Assembly: GCA_017311185.1 (NCBI GenBank)
Contig: JAESUZ010005178.1
Span: forward strand, 1-64,000
Reading direction: 5' to 3'
Source: Proteles cristata cristata
Lineage: Eukaryota; Chordata; Mammalia; Carnivora; Hyaenidae
DNA length: 64,000 bases
In this document: piece after piece, positions 1 to 10,847 of the stretch
How positions within the stretch are numbered: position 1 is the first letter of the stretch
How the letters are laid out: the number at the start of each line of letters is the position of its first letter
Made by a program: the position numbers and the translations under genes
Notes under the pieces: model-generated
Databases searched by the model: none
Told to the model about the DNA's origin: nothing
What the model saw: only the letters and a program-made list of their open reading frames with translations

Positions 1-480
1 TCGAGATTGAATCTAATTACCAATGACCAATGATTTAATCAACCGTGCTTATGTAATGAAATATCCATAAACCACCCTAAATGACAGGGTTTGGGGAGCT
101 TCCAGGTTGCTAAATGCATCAATGTACTGGGAAAGTGGCGTGCCTGGAGAGGGTATGGAAATCCTATACCACTCACTACCCTCCAGTGCCTTGTTCTGTT
201 TCTCTTCCATTTAGTTGTTTCAGAGTTGTATCCTTTAAAATAAAACAGTACCATTAACTAAAGCACTTTGAGTTTTGAACCTGAAGAGGGGATCATGGGA
301 ACCTACAAATCTGTAGTTGGCTGGGCAGAACTATGAATAGCCTGGGAACTCCATTTCTGGCTGATGTCTTGTAAAACTGAGCCCTTAACCTACAGGGTAT
401 GCACTAACTAGTGTTAGTATCAAAACTAGATTGAATTGTAAGAAAGCCAGTTGGAGAATTAGAGAACTGGTTGGTGTTGA
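1..480 (+). repeat. Old LTR-like interspersed repeat fragment
   Basis: This segment reads like the 3' part of a dispersed LTR-type element. It has a phrase around AATGATTTAATCAACC, a polyadenylation-like AAAATAAAAC near 238, and a later GTGTTAGTATCAAAACTAGATTG-like stretch. The same kind of sequence recurs at 25650-26390 (broken by a SINE), which supports an interspersed repeat. The family name is not certain. It runs off the left edge of the window. Confidence 0.4.
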
Positions 481-923
481 AAAACACAATGCCTTTATTG
501 TCACAAGTAGTGCTAGATAATACCACACATGATGAAAAACAATCAAGAGGACATTGGTGGATTCATTAGAGATACAGAATAAACTGTAGGTCAGCTCATT
601 TTACCAGAGAAAACCTGTGAAAGAGAGAGCTAAGAGGAGACCTGGTAGCAGAACTAATTTTAGACTGTGGAACAATTTATGCCTCGGGGCACTGTTGAAA
701 ACAATAGAATAATCAGCACACAATTAGTGGTATTTAACAAGCATGTAAGGTCAGAGAAATAGACAGAGAGCCCTGCCAAAACCACTGTCATCTGAGGGTG
801 ACTGTGGGCATATCTAAACCTGTGCCCACTGAGCAACAACATTAGGTTTCACACTGTGTGTGTGCACAGGCATTACTTGTTTAGAGACTAGCCGAATTAT
901 CTAAAATAATCTAAGTTACCTAA
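481..923. other. No gene recognised
   Basis: No coding frame, RNA gene or clear repeat is visible. The short reverse frame near 660-842 has no recognisable protein. Confidence 0.5.
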
Positions 924-1140
924 GGGGCGCCTAGGTGGCTCAGTTGGTTAAGCATCTGACTTCGGCTCAGGTCATGATCTCCCTGTTGCTGGGTTCGAGC
1001 CCCATGTTGGGCTCTGTGCTGACAACTAGCTCAGGGCCTGGAGCCTGTCTTCAGATTCTGTGTCACCCTCTCTCTCTGACCCTCCCCTGCTCATGCTGTC
1101 TCTACCTCTCTCTCAAAAATAAAACATTTAAAAAAATTAA
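924..1140 (+). repeat. SINEC (tRNA-derived carnivore SINE)
   Basis: Complete element: GGGGCGCC head, B-box GGGTTCGAGCCCC, CT-rich region and A-rich tail. AAAATAATC-type sequence on both sides is a probable TSD. Confidence 0.92.
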
Positions 1141-1838
1141 AATAATCCAACTAGTCACTAAACAAACATAAAAATAAGCCCCAGATGGAGAGGAGGAGCC
1201 AATACCCAGAGGTGATACAATATATTATCTAAAATGCCCAGTTTCCAACAAAATAATATGAGATGTGCAAAGAAACAGGAAAGTATGAGCCACATATCAG
1301 AAAAAAGCAGGCAACAGAAACTGCCTGTAAGAGTGACCAGATGTCAGATTTAACAAAGACTTTAAAGTAGACACTATAAATGTGATCCCAGAATTAAAGG
1401 AAACCATGATTGAAGAAATAAAAGAAGATGACAACATGAAATCAAATACAGAATATCAATAAAGAGAAATTACTTTTTAAAAAAGAACAAATGGAAATTC
1501 CGCAGTTGAAAAGTACAATAACTGACATGAAAAATTCAACAGTAGAGTTAAACTGGAAGACTAATTAGTGAACCTGGAGATAAACTGATAAAGATTAAAG
1601 AATCTGAACAACAAAGAGAAAAAAAAACACTAAAGAGAAAAGTACAAAGCTTTAGAGAAATGTGTTATAATATTAAGTGCTAATTTGGCAAAGAAAATTA
1701 CTCCCAATGGTAACTTGAATCCCAAGAAACCAAGTGAAGAGATCCAGAAATGATATATAAGAATGTTAACATAACAAAAGCTATAAACATATACTTGCTT
1801 TCTTTTCTTCTCTCTGTGTCTTTAAAATATGAAAAAGT

Positions 1839-2045
1839 AGGGGCAGATAGGTGGCTTAGTCAGTTAAGCATCCAACTCTTGATTTCAGCTTGGGTCATGC
1901 TCCTGAGGTCGTGGTCCTCAGGTAAAGGTGTCAGGCTCTGCAGTGAGCTTGGAGCCTGCTTGAGAGTCTCTCTCTACATCTGTTCCCTTCCCCACACGTG
2001 TGATCTCTCTAAAAATAATAATAATAATAAAATAAAATAAATTAA
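1839..2045 (+). repeat. SINEC
   Basis: Diverged head (GGGGCAGATAGGTGGCTTAG), then a tRNA-like body and an AATAATAATAA-type tail. Inserted in the old L1. Confidence 0.85.
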
Positions 2046-2496
2046 ATTATACAAAGTAATAATTACAACTGTATTGTTGGGTTTACAAGATGTGTATAGG
2101 TATAATATATATAGCTATATAAAATATATGACAATATAATCTGTGGAATAGAGCTACATAGGAGTAATATTTCTGGATCTAAGTATATATCTGAAGCTGT
2201 TTCTGATAAGTTAATATGTATATGGTAAACACTATAAGAAACACTAAGTATATATCTAAAATATATAGCAAAAAAATCACTAATAAAATTAAAATGCAAC
2301 ATTAGAAAGCATTCACTTGGTACAAAGTAGGAATAAAGGGACAATAAAGACATGAGCCATATAGATAACAGAAAGTAAAATGGCAGATGTAAATTCAACT
2401 AATTAAGTGATAAGAAAGTATGATTGGATTAAGCCATACAAAAAAAGGCAGGGTTGTCAGACTGAATATAAAAAACAAACAAACAAACTAAAACCT

Positions 2497-2712
2497 GGGG
2501 TGCCTGGGTGGCTCAGTCGGTTAAGTATCCAGCTCTTGATCTTGGCTCAGGTGATGATCTCACAGTTCATGGGTTCAAGCCCCACATAGGGCTCTACACT
2601 GACAGTGTGGAGCCTGCTTGGAGTTCCCTCTCCCTCTCTCTCTCTCTGCCCCTACCACTCTCATGCTCTCTCTCGCTCTCTCTCACAAAATAAATAAATG
2701 AAAACTTAAAAA
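2497..2712 (+). repeat. SINEC
   Basis: GGGGTGCCTGGGTGGCTCAG head, long TC tract and AAATAAATAAATG tail. Inserted in the old L1. Confidence 0.92.
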
Positions 2713-2773
2713 CACCCAAACCCAATAGTATGCAATTTATAGGAGACACACTTTAAATTCAAAAACACAAAAA

Positions 2774-2990
2774 GGGGTGCCTTGATGGTTCAGTCAGTAA
2801 GCGTCCAACTTCAGCTCAGGTCATGATTTATGGTCATGGGTTCAAGCCCTGCATTTGGGCTCTGTGCTGACAGCTCAGAGCCTGGAGCCTGCTTTAGAGT
2901 CTTTGTGTGTGTGTCTCTCTCTCTTCCTCTCCCCTACTTGTGCTTTGTCTCTCTCTCTCAAAAACAAATATTTATTTAAAAAATTTTAAA
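2774..2990 (+). repeat. SINEC
   Basis: GGGGTGCC head, tRNA-like body, GT and CT tract, A-rich tail. Inserted in the old L1. Confidence 0.9.
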
Positions 2991-3148
2991 TACAAAATAG
3001 ACTGTGAAAGTAAAATGATAAAAACAGTATATCATACAAACAGTAACCACAAGAAAGTTGGAATGGCTATAGTAATATCGGACAAAACAGACTTTAGAAC
3101 AAAAGATTTTTATAGTGATAGAGACATTTTATAATAATAAAAAGGCCA

Positions 3149-3345
3149 GAGGCACCCGTGTGGTTTAATTGGTTCAGCATCTGACTCTTGATTTTGGCTC
3201 AGGTCATGATCTCATATATGTGGGATTGAGTCCCATATTGGGCTCTGTGCTGACAGCACAGAGGGTGTTTGGGATTCTCTCTCTCCACTCTCTCAGTCCC
3301 TACCTGTGCTCATGCTCTATCACAACATTAACATTTTTTAAAAAG
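3149..3345 (+). repeat. SINEC, diverged
   Basis: Mutated head (GAGGCACCCGTGTGG) with normal body and CT region. Inserted in the old L1. Confidence 0.85.
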
Positions 3346-3375
3346 AGCTCAATACATCAGAAAGATATAACAGAT

Positions 3376-3587
3376 GGGGCACCTGGGTGGCTCAGTCGGT
3401 TAAGCATCTAACTTCAGCTCAGGTCATGATCTTGCAGTTCATGAGTTTGAGCCCCTTGTAGGGCTCTGTGCTGACAGCTCAGAACCTGGAGCCTGCTTCA
3501 GATTCTGTGTCTTCCTCTTTCCCTGCCTCTCCCCTACTCATGCTCTGTCTCTCAACAACAAATCAATGTTAATCTTTTTTAAAAAAA
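3376..3587 (+). repeat. SINEC with TSD
   Basis: Complete element. The A-rich target AGAAAGATATAACAG occurs just before the head and again after the tail. Confidence 0.92.
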
Positions 3588-3717
3588 GAAAGATATAACA
3601 GTTATGTATGCACCTAACAGCATCAAGATACATGAGGAAAAAATTAAAAAAGAAGGGAGAAAGAGACAATTCAATGATAATAGTTGGAGACTTTCAACTT
3701 TTAATTATAGATAGAAT

Positions 3718-3892
3718 GGGGCCCCTGGGTGACTCAGTGGGTTAAGTCTCTAACTTCAGCTTGAGTCACCATCTTGTGGGTGGTGAGTTCGAGCCCTGCA
3801 CTGGACTCTGTGCTGATGGTGTGGAGCCTGCTTGGGATTCTCTCTCTCTCTCTCTCTCTCAAAATAAATAAATAAAACTTTTTAAAATATAA
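3718..3892 (+). repeat. SINEC, short CT region
   Basis: GGGGCCCCTGGGTGACTCAG head, (TC)n and AAATAAATAAATAAA tail. Inserted in the old L1. Confidence 0.9.
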
Positions 3893-3933
3893 TATAACAA
3901 TTAGGTAGAAAACCAACAAGAAAATAGAAGCCT

Positions 3934-4030
3934 GGGGCACCTGGCTGCTTCAGTAAGTAGAACATAAGACTCTTGCTTGTGGTCATGAGTTCAAGCCCCA
4001 CATTGGGAGTAGAGATTACTTTAAAAACAG
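3934..4030 (+). repeat. Short SINEC (tRNA part only)
   Basis: Only the tRNA-related head is present, followed directly by an A-rich tail with no CT region. This is the shorter carnivore tRNA-SINE form, also seen at 5558, 16094, 22965, 24885, 33447 and 34355. Confidence 0.8.
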
Positions 4031-4616
4031 AGAAGACTTGAACAAAATTACAAACCAACTAGACCTAAGAGGAATCTATAGAATATCCCACTGACAAGCA
4101 AGTGGATATACATTCTTCTCAAGTGCACATGGAACATACTCCAGAATAGGTCATAAAACAAACCACAATAAATTTGAAAGATTAAAAATACTAGTAAGTT
4201 GTTTTCTGTTAATACAGAATAAAAGTACAAAAAAAAAAAAAAAACAACAATGAATTTTGGGGAAATCAAAAATATGTGGAAATTAAACAACCACTCCTAA
4301 AGAACAAATGAATCAAAGAAGAAATCAAAAGGAAAATTATAAAGTATATTGAGATTGATAAAACTAAAGATATTACATACCAAAACTTATGGGATGCAGC
4401 TAAAGCAATGCCTAGATGGACTTTTATTGCTGTAAATTCCTATAAAAAAAGGAAGATCTCAAATCAACAACCTTACTTTCCACTTTAAGAACCTAAAAAA
4501 GAGCAAACTAAAGCTAAAGTAAATAGAAGGCAGGCACTAAAAAAGACTAGACAGAAACTAATGAAACAGATAATAGGAAAAACAGAGAAAATCAATAGAA
4601 CCAAAAGCTGATTCTT

Positions 4617-4840
4617 GGGGCACCTGGATGGCTCAGTTGGTTGAGCATCTGACTTCAGCTCAGGTCATTATGGCACTGTTCATGAGTTTCAGCCCCATAT
4701 TGGATGCTGTGCTGACAGCTCGGAGTCTAAAACTTGCTTCAGATTCTGTCTGTCTGTCTCTCTCTCTCTGCCCCTCCCCTGCTTGCACTCCGTCTCTCTC
4801 TCTTCCTCTCTCTCAAAAATAAATTTTAAAAAAACATTTA
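4617..4840 (+). repeat. SINEC with TSD
   Basis: Complete element flanked by a 13-bp repeat, AAAAGCTGATTCT, at 4604-4616 and 4841-4853. Inserted in the old L1. Confidence 0.93.
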
Positions 4841-5325
4841 AAAAGCTGATTCTATATAAATAGCAACAAAATTGACAAACCTTTAGATTGATTACCCAGG
4901 GAAAAGAAAGAAAAAAAAAACTCATATTACTAGAGTCAGAAATGAAAGAGAGGATATTACCACTGGCTAAAGAAATAAAAGGACTATGAAGGAACACTAT
5001 GAATAATTGTATGCCAATACATTAGATAACATAGACAAAAATCAACAAATTCCTAGAAAGACACAAACTACCCAAACTGACTCCAATATAAAATAGCAAA
5101 TATAAACACATCTATAATAAGAGAATTAATTAGTAAACAAAAAGCCACTGAGATGGAAAAGTCTAGGTCCAGATGGCTTCACCGGTAAATTCTACCAAAC
5201 ATATGAAAATGAATGAGTATCACTTCTTCACAAACTTTTCCAAAAAATAGAAGAGAATACTTCCTCACTCATTCTATGAGGCCAGTATTATCCTGTTACC
5301 AAAACCATACAAAGATATCACAGGA

Positions 5326-5557
5326 TGCACTGGAACAAGACTCAAAGCAAGTAAATAGTAAGCATGTTACCTCTCTGACTTCTAACAACCAGGAGAGGCC
5401 ACTCTTTTGGTTCTATTCAGAACTTACTTCCAACACAGAATCACATTCTAAAAACCAAAAATAACCAAGAAACCTAATCACATCCTTTCTTACATGTGTT
5501 ATTTCCCTATATTTGCCAACCACTTATGTTGAAAATGATGACAAAGAAGGAAAGGGA
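5326..5557. other. No gene recognised
   Basis: Unassigned noncoding sequence between the old L1 and the next SINE. Confidence 0.5.
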
Positions 5558-5665
5558 GGGGCACCTGCCTGACTCAGAAGAGCATGAGACCCTTGATCTT
5601 GGGGTTGTGAGTCTGAGTCCCATATTGGGATTACATAAATTATAAAAAGACTTAAAAAAATAATG
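5558..5665 (+). repeat. Short SINEC (tRNA part only)
   Basis: GGGGCACCTGCCTGACTCAG head, B-box-like GTGAGTCTGAGTCCC and an A-rich tail. No CT region. Confidence 0.8.
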
Positions 5666-5878
5666 AAAGGGAAAGAGAGAGCAACCCACAGTTCATTCTC
5701 CTTTCAGTCTTTTTGTAGAATGGCCATATTTGGATGTATCAAGAAGAAAAATAAAAACATTTTAGTTTTGTGCAGCATTTCCTTCATTCTGGTAAGAAAT
5801 AAATACACAGGCATGTACGAGCTACAAAAGATGAACTGAGCTACAAAAGATGAACTACAAAAGAGTCAAATGCTCTTG

Positions 5879-6071
5879 GAGCACCTGGGTGGTTCAGTCA
5901 AACATCTGACTCTTGGTTTCGACTAGGGTCACAGTCTCACAGTTCTTAAGTTCGAGTTCCACATTGGGTTTTCTGCTGGTAGCATGGAGTTGCTTTGGAT
6001 TCTCTCTCTCCCTCTATCTCTGACCTTCCCCTGCTCACCTGCTCTCTCTCTCCCCAAATAAATAAACTTTT
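5879..6071 (+). repeat. SINEC (host of the L1 insertion)
   Basis: Head GAGCACCTGGGTGGTTCAG, CT region and AAATAAATAAAC tail. The tail is interrupted by the L1. Confidence 0.9.
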
Positions 6072-6088
6072 AAAAAAGTAATGAAAAA

Positions 6089-7580
6089 CCACAAAAGACC
6101 CCGAATAGCCAAAGTAATACTGAAAAATAAAACCAAAACGGGAGGGATCACCATCCCAGACTTTAGCCTCTACTCCAAAGCTGTCATCATCAAGTCAGTA
6201 TGGTATTGGCACAAAAACAGACACATAGACCAACGGAACAGAATTGAGAACTCAGAAGTGGACCCAAAAGTATACAGCCAACTAATCTTTGACAGAGCAG
6301 GAAAGAATATCCAATGGAAAAAAGACAGCCTTTTTAACAGATGGTGTTGGGAGACCTGGACAGCAACATGCAGAAGAATGAAACTAGATCATTTTCTCAC
6401 ACCATGCACAAAAATAAACTCAAAATGGATAAAGGACCTGAACGTGAGACAGGAAACCATTAAAACCCTAGACGAGAAAGCAGGAAACCACCTCCTTGAC
6501 CTCCACCACAGCAACTTCTTACTTGACACATCCCCAAAAGCAAGGGAATCAAGAGCAAAAATAAACTGTTGGGACCTCATCAAGATTAAAAGCTTCTGCA
6601 CAGCAAAGGAAACAACCCAGAAAGTTAATAGGCAACCAACGGAATGGGAAAAGATAGTTGCAAATGACATATCAGATAAAGGGTTGATATCCAGAATCTA
6701 CAAGGAACTCACCAAACTACACGCCCGAAAAACAAACAACCAGTGAAGAAATGGGCAGAAGATATGAACAGACACTTCTCCAAAGAGGACATCCAGATGG
6801 CCAACAGACACATGAAACGATACTCAGCATCGCTCCTCATCAGGGAAATACAAATCAAAACCACACTGAGATACCACCTCACGCCAGTCAGAGTGGCTAA
6901 AATGAGCAAGTCAGAGAACTCTAGATGCTGGCGAGGATGTGGAGAAACGGGCACCCTCCTACACTGTTGGTGGGAATGTAAACTGGTGCAGCCCCTCTGG
7001 AAAACTGTGGAGGTTCCTCAACTTCCTAACACTAGAACTCCCCTATGACCCAGCAATAGCACTGCTAGGAATTTACCCAAGGGATACAGAAATGCTGATG
7101 CATAGGAGCACATGGACTCCAATGTTCGTAGCAGCACTCTCCACAATAGCTAAAACATGGAAAGAGCCTAAGTGTCCATCAACAGATGAATGGATCAAGA
7201 AGATGTGGTTTATCTATACCATGGAATACTACATGGCAATGAGAAGAAATGAAATCTGGCCATGTGTAGCAACATGGATGGACCTTGAGGGTGTTATGCT
7301 GAGCGAAATAAGTCAGGCAGAGAAGGACAAATATCATATGTGTGCACGTATAGGAGGATTAGGAGGAACTTGACGGAGGAACAAGGGGGAGAGGAAGGGC
7401 AGAAATGGTGGGGGAAAGGGAGGGAGGCAAACCATGAGAGACTCTTGAATGCTGACAAAAACTGAGGACTGATGGATGTGGGGGAGGGGAGGGGCATGGA
7501 GGAGGACACTTGTGGGGATGAGCACTGAGTGTTATGTGGAAACTAATTTGACAACAAACTATTTGTAAAAAAAAAAAAAC
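6089..7580 (+). mobile_element. 5'-truncated L1, 3' end of ORF2 plus 3' UTR
   Basis: The ORF2 C-terminal region is open from 6081 to 6746 (221 codons) and continues with small frameshifts to about 7373. Recognisable are the 'RIAKVIL', '[22 protein letters not shown]' and '[15 protein letters not shown]' type segments of the post-RT and zinc-knuckle part. A G-rich 3' UTR and an A-run follow at about 7567-7580. Fewer disabling changes than the L1 at 1.1-5.3 kb suggest it is younger. TSD: an A-rich 17-mer around AGTAAT at 6072-6088 returns at 7754-7770. The reverse transcriptase core is absent, so it cannot move by itself. Confidence 0.9.
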
Positions 7581-7753
7581 AAAAACAAAAAAACAAAGAA
7601 CAAGTTAGTTCTTCAACAAAATTTGGAAACTAAAATATAAAAATTAACACAGGAGTTTTATAATCCAGCAGTATTTTGTGGTGAAATTTACCATAAATTA
7701 GCTACTAAAATAGGTACCTTTCCTTTTCTGAAATAAATTACCCCAACTCAAAA
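7581..7753 (+). mobile_element. Probable L1 3' transduction
   Basis: About 170 bp of non-L1 sequence lies between the L1's own A-run and a second A-run. The second A-run is preceded by an AATAAA at about 7733-7738 and followed directly by the L1 TSD. This is the layout left when L1 transcription reads past its weak signal to a downstream genomic one. Confidence 0.7.
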
Positions 7754-7951
7754 AAAAAAGTAATAAAAAATATAAAAAGGAGTCAAACGCTCTTGTGTTT
7801 GCATTTAAAAATAGCATCAAGGGGTGCCTGGGTGACTCTGTCGGATAAGCATCCGACTTTGGCTGAGGTCATGATCTCACAGTTGGTGAGTTTGAGCCCT
7901 GCATCAGTTTTTGTGCTAACAGCTCAGAGCCTGGAGCCTGCTTTAGATTCT

Positions 7952-8170
7952 TTTTTTTTTTTTTTTTTTTAATTTCTAGGAGAGAGAGAGAGACAGCGTG
8001 CGCAGGGGAGGGTCAGAGAGAGAGGAAGTCACAGACTGAAACAGGCTCCAGGCTCTGAGCTGGCAGTCAGCACAGAGCCCGACGCGGGGCTCGAACCCAC
8101 GAACACGAACCGCGAGATCATGACCTAAGCGAAAGTCGGACGCTTAACCGACTAAGCCACCCAGGCGCCC
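7952..8170 (-). repeat. SINEC nested in SINEC, perfect TSD
   Basis: Reverse SINE with intact ends. Its target, starting CTGGAGCCTGCTTTAG, is a perfect 21-bp duplication at 7931-7951 and 8171-8191 and lies inside the host SINE. It belongs to the young-looking group with TTTCTAGGAGAGAG at the 3' side. Confidence 0.95.
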
Positions 8171-8261
8171 CTGGAGCCTGCTTTAGATTCTATGTCTTCC
8201 TCTCTCTACCCCTCCCCCACTCATGCTCTGTCTACTTCAAAAATAAGCAAACATTAAAATT

Positions 8262-8474
8262 TTTTAAACGTTTTATTTATTTCTGAGAAAGAGAGAGACA
8301 GCGTGAGCAGGGGAGGGTCAGAGAGAAAGAGGGAGACACAGAATCAGAAGCAGGCTCCAGGCTCTGAACTAGCTGTCAGCACAGAGCCTGATGCGGGGCT
8401 CGACCCCACAAACTGTGAGATCATGACCTGAGCCGAAGTCGGGCGCTTAACCAACTGAGCCACCCAGGTGCCCC
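8262..8474 (-). repeat. SINEC in the tail of the host SINE
   Basis: Reverse element from TTTATTTATTTCTGAGAAAG to CCACCCAGGTGCCCCC. A/T-rich target on both sides. Confidence 0.92.
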
Positions 8475-8584
8475 CAAAAATTTTTAAATAAAAAAAAATA
8501 AAACTAGCTTCAAAGAATACAGTGATGAACTACATAATTCATCCTAATAATTTAAAATTTTAATTTTCCCTTTCTTAGAACAAT

Positions 8585-9298
8585 ATTATTTTTTTCCATA
8601 TTTTGTATTTTAATTTATTTTACTTTTTAAATTTTCTTTATACCCAAGTTAGTTTAACATATAATGTAATAATGGTTTCAGGAATAGAATTTAGTGATTT
8701 ATCACTTACAAGTAACAACCAGTGCTTATCCCAACAAGAGCCTTCCTTAATGCCCGTCACCAAACACCCAACTCAACACCCCTCCAGCAACCCTCAGCTT
8801 GTTCTCTATATTTAAGAGTCTCTTAGGCTTTGCCTCCCTCTCTGTTTTTATCTTAAATTTCCTTCCATTCCCCTATGTTCATGTGTTTTGTTTCTTAAAT
8901 TCTACATGAGTGAAATCATATATTTATCTTTCTCTGACTTACTTTGCTTAGCATAATACATTCTAGTTCCATCCATTTTATTGCAAATGACAATATTTCA
9001 TTCTTTTTGATCATTGAATAATTTTCCATTGTGTATACATACCATATCTCCTTTATCCATTCATCAGTTGGTGGACATTTGGGATCTTTCCATAATTTGG
9101 CTATTGTTGATAGTTGTGCTATAAACATTGGGGTGCATATGCCCCTTTGAATCAGCATTTTTGTATCCTTTGGGTAAATACCTAATAGTGCAGTTGCTGG
9201 GTTATAGGGCAATTTTATTTTTAATTTTTTGTGGAAACTCCATACTGTTTTCCAGAGTGGCTACACCAGTTTGCATTCCCACCAGCAGTGCAAAAGTA
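8585..9298 (-). mobile_element. L1 3' end, reverse
   Basis: Reading the - strand, the end of ORF2 is seen at 9212-8916, with 'LLGIYPKD', 'PTDEWIKE' and 'MLSKVSQ' type phrases. The L1 3' UTR follows down to about 8590. Truncated at 9298, just inside ORF2. No function. Confidence 0.88.
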
Positions 9299-9648
9299 GA
9301 ACGATATTATAAAATAAATAAAAAGCACCATGTCAAGGTTAACAGGAATGCTCATAAATCCTATGATAGCATGTAGCTTTGATATGATGTGATGAAATGG
9401 TATTTTATCTTTGTGACATTCCTCCCAAAAAAACCCATAATCCCAGTCTTACCAAGAGGAAAAAAACAGCTAAATCCTATTAGATGAGCATTCTACAAAT
9501 ACCTGACTAGTACCCAAAATTGTAAATGTCATCAAAATCAGAGAAAGTCCAAGAAACTGTCATAGCCAAGGAGAGCCTAAAGAGATATGGCAAGTAAATG
9601 TAATGTGGTATTCTGGATGGGGTCCAGGAGTAGAAAAAGGTAAAACAA
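9299..9648. other. No gene recognised
   Basis: Noncoding. No repeat that I can name. Confidence 0.5.
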
Positions 9649-9874
9649 GGGCACCTGGGTGGCTCAGTCAGTTGAGCGTCTGACTTCAGCTCAAGTCATG
9701 ATCTCATGGTATGTGAGTTCAAGCCCCGCATCAGGCTCTGTGCTGACAGCTCAGAGCCTGGAGCCTGTTTCAGATTCTGTGTCTCCCTCTCTCTGCCCCT
9801 CCCCAACTCATGCTCTGTCTCTCTCTGTCTCAAAAATAAACTATAAAAATTAATTAATTAATTAATTTAAAAAA
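9649..9874 (+). repeat. SINEC with TSD
   Basis: Complete SINE with an (ATTA)n-containing tail. A 17-bp target, AGAAAAAGGTAAAACAA, is present at 9632-9648 and 9875-9891. Confidence 0.95.
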
Positions 9875-10239
9875 AGAAAAAGGTAAAACAAAGGACAAGG
9901 TAAAAACAAAGGAAATTTTAATAAAATATAGACTTCAGCTAATGATAATATGTCAATTTCCTTAGTTATAACAAATGTACCATATTAATGTAAGGTGCTA
10001 CTGGATTTGGAACGTATGAGAAATCTCTATATCTTCTTAATTTCTCTGTGAGTCTAAAACTGTTCTAAAAATGAAGTCTATTTAAAAAAACATGGAAAGT
10101 TGAAAGAGAGACCACGGGAGAAAGAAAAGCTTTATATGTCAGTCCCTTTAAAGGCACTTTTTTCTTGCTCTTTGAACAGGGGTCTTGCATTATCATTTTA
10201 TATAGGACCTCACAAATTATGTAGCTTACTCTTTCTCTG
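9875..10239. other. No gene recognised
   Basis: Noncoding A/T-rich sequence. Weak similarity to 27275-27300 begins near 10200. Confidence 0.5.
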
Positions 10240-10741
10240 TCCCAATCTCTGTTATCCAGCTGTGAGACTGGGGTTGTCCTGGGCCCTTCTGAGAGTCCCT
10301 GAGGCCAAGGGGAAGGCTGTGAGTGTATATGTTGGAGTCCAAAAGGGAAAGCCAGGATAGGACAAGTTCTGTGCTCTGAGCTTGTCTGGATTCTGGAGAA
10401 AACAGCAGCAGCAGCAGCCACAGTCTGGAGAGGTCCCTACTCAGGTCAAACGGTGTTCCAAAGAGAAGCCTCTCCTCACCATGGTAGGCAGTATGAAGTC
10501 CTAGCATCTTAGAGCAGGAAGGGATCTCATTCATTGTTCTACCACAACCCCTTCATGAAGATGGGTAGAAGGCTTACAGGCCTCCAGAGTCCTCCAGTGA
10601 GTGATAGCCTGGGTCCTGCCCAGCCCAGAGCCTGATACTGTCTTCCTTTGTGCCATGTTGGACCTGCCATCCCAGTCCCTGAGTATTTCCAAACAGCCTG
10701 AGTTGCTGCTCAGAATCCCATCCTTGTTTCTCTGGACATAA
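10240..10741 (+). repeat. Duplicated noncoding segment, copy A, left part
   Basis: About 90% alike by eye to 27305-27600 over the first 300 bp. The similarity continues more weakly to the 27800-27940 part of copy B. It holds a (CAG)n/(CAGCAG) stretch at about 10404-10420 which is shorter in copy B. The overlapping open frames here (10065-10534) have no protein that I recognise. The similar frame in copy B is shifted by indels, which argues against coding. Confidence 0.75.
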
Positions 10742-10818
10742 GCAGAGAGAGAGGGGGAGAGGGGGAGAGAGAGAATGAGAGAGAGAGTGAGAGAGACAGA
10801 GAGACAGAGAGAGAAGCC
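10742..10818 (+). repeat. (GA)n-rich tract
   Basis: Purine tract of GAGAGA/GGGAGA units inside the duplicated segment. The counterpart at 28876-29036 is about twice as long. Confidence 0.9.
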
Positions 10819-10847
10819 CCAGTTAGGATGACGTCAGAAGCAGAAAA

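Larger units (their letters stand above)
1141..5325 (+). mobile_element. Old L1 retrotransposon, fragmented by SINEs
   Basis: Between the SINEs the sequence follows one old L1 in order. ORF1-like A-rich coiled-coil coding sequence lies at about 1180-1740. Start of ORF2 (endonuclease part) lies at about 2330-2480 and 2710-3140. Reverse-transcriptase-region text follows at 3590-3715, 4030-4600 and 4850-5320, for example the 'pdgfTgeFYqty'-type stretch near 5170-5210. All frames are broken by stops and indels, so it is dead. Eight or nine SINEs sit inside it. It ends near 5325 without its own 3' end. Recognition is from memory of L1 text and the subfamily was not assigned. Confidence 0.75.
5863..7795 (+). 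repeat. Nested insertion block: SINEC split by L1
   Basis: A SINEC begins at 5879. Its 16-bp target (GAGTCAAATGCTCTTG at 5863-5878) returns with one change at 7780-7795, after the L1. So the SINE came first and the L1 then inserted in its A-tail. Just before the block, 5819-5860 holds a 19-bp tandem duplication. Confidence 0.85.
7820..8499 (+). repeat. SINEC host element with two reverse SINEs nested in it
   Basis: The + SINE starts at 7820, is cut at 7951, resumes at 8171 and reaches its A-tail near 8255. A second reverse SINE lies in that tail. The outer TSD is AAAATAGCATCAAG-like at 7807-7819, matched at about 8500-8513. Confidence 0.88.

Noticed and set aside
924..1140. tRNA gene candidates at SINE heads throughout
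   Set aside because: The tRNA-like sequence is followed by CT-rich and A-rich SINE tails and lacks an intact cloverleaf. These are SINEs.
6081..7373. Long open frames of 221, 101 and 144 codons
   Set aside because: They are the C-terminal part of L1 ORF2 with frameshifts, not host genes.
10065..10534. 118- and 102-codon reverse frames
   Set aside because: The counterpart in the duplicate (27321-27566) is shifted by indels, and the frames have no known relative.
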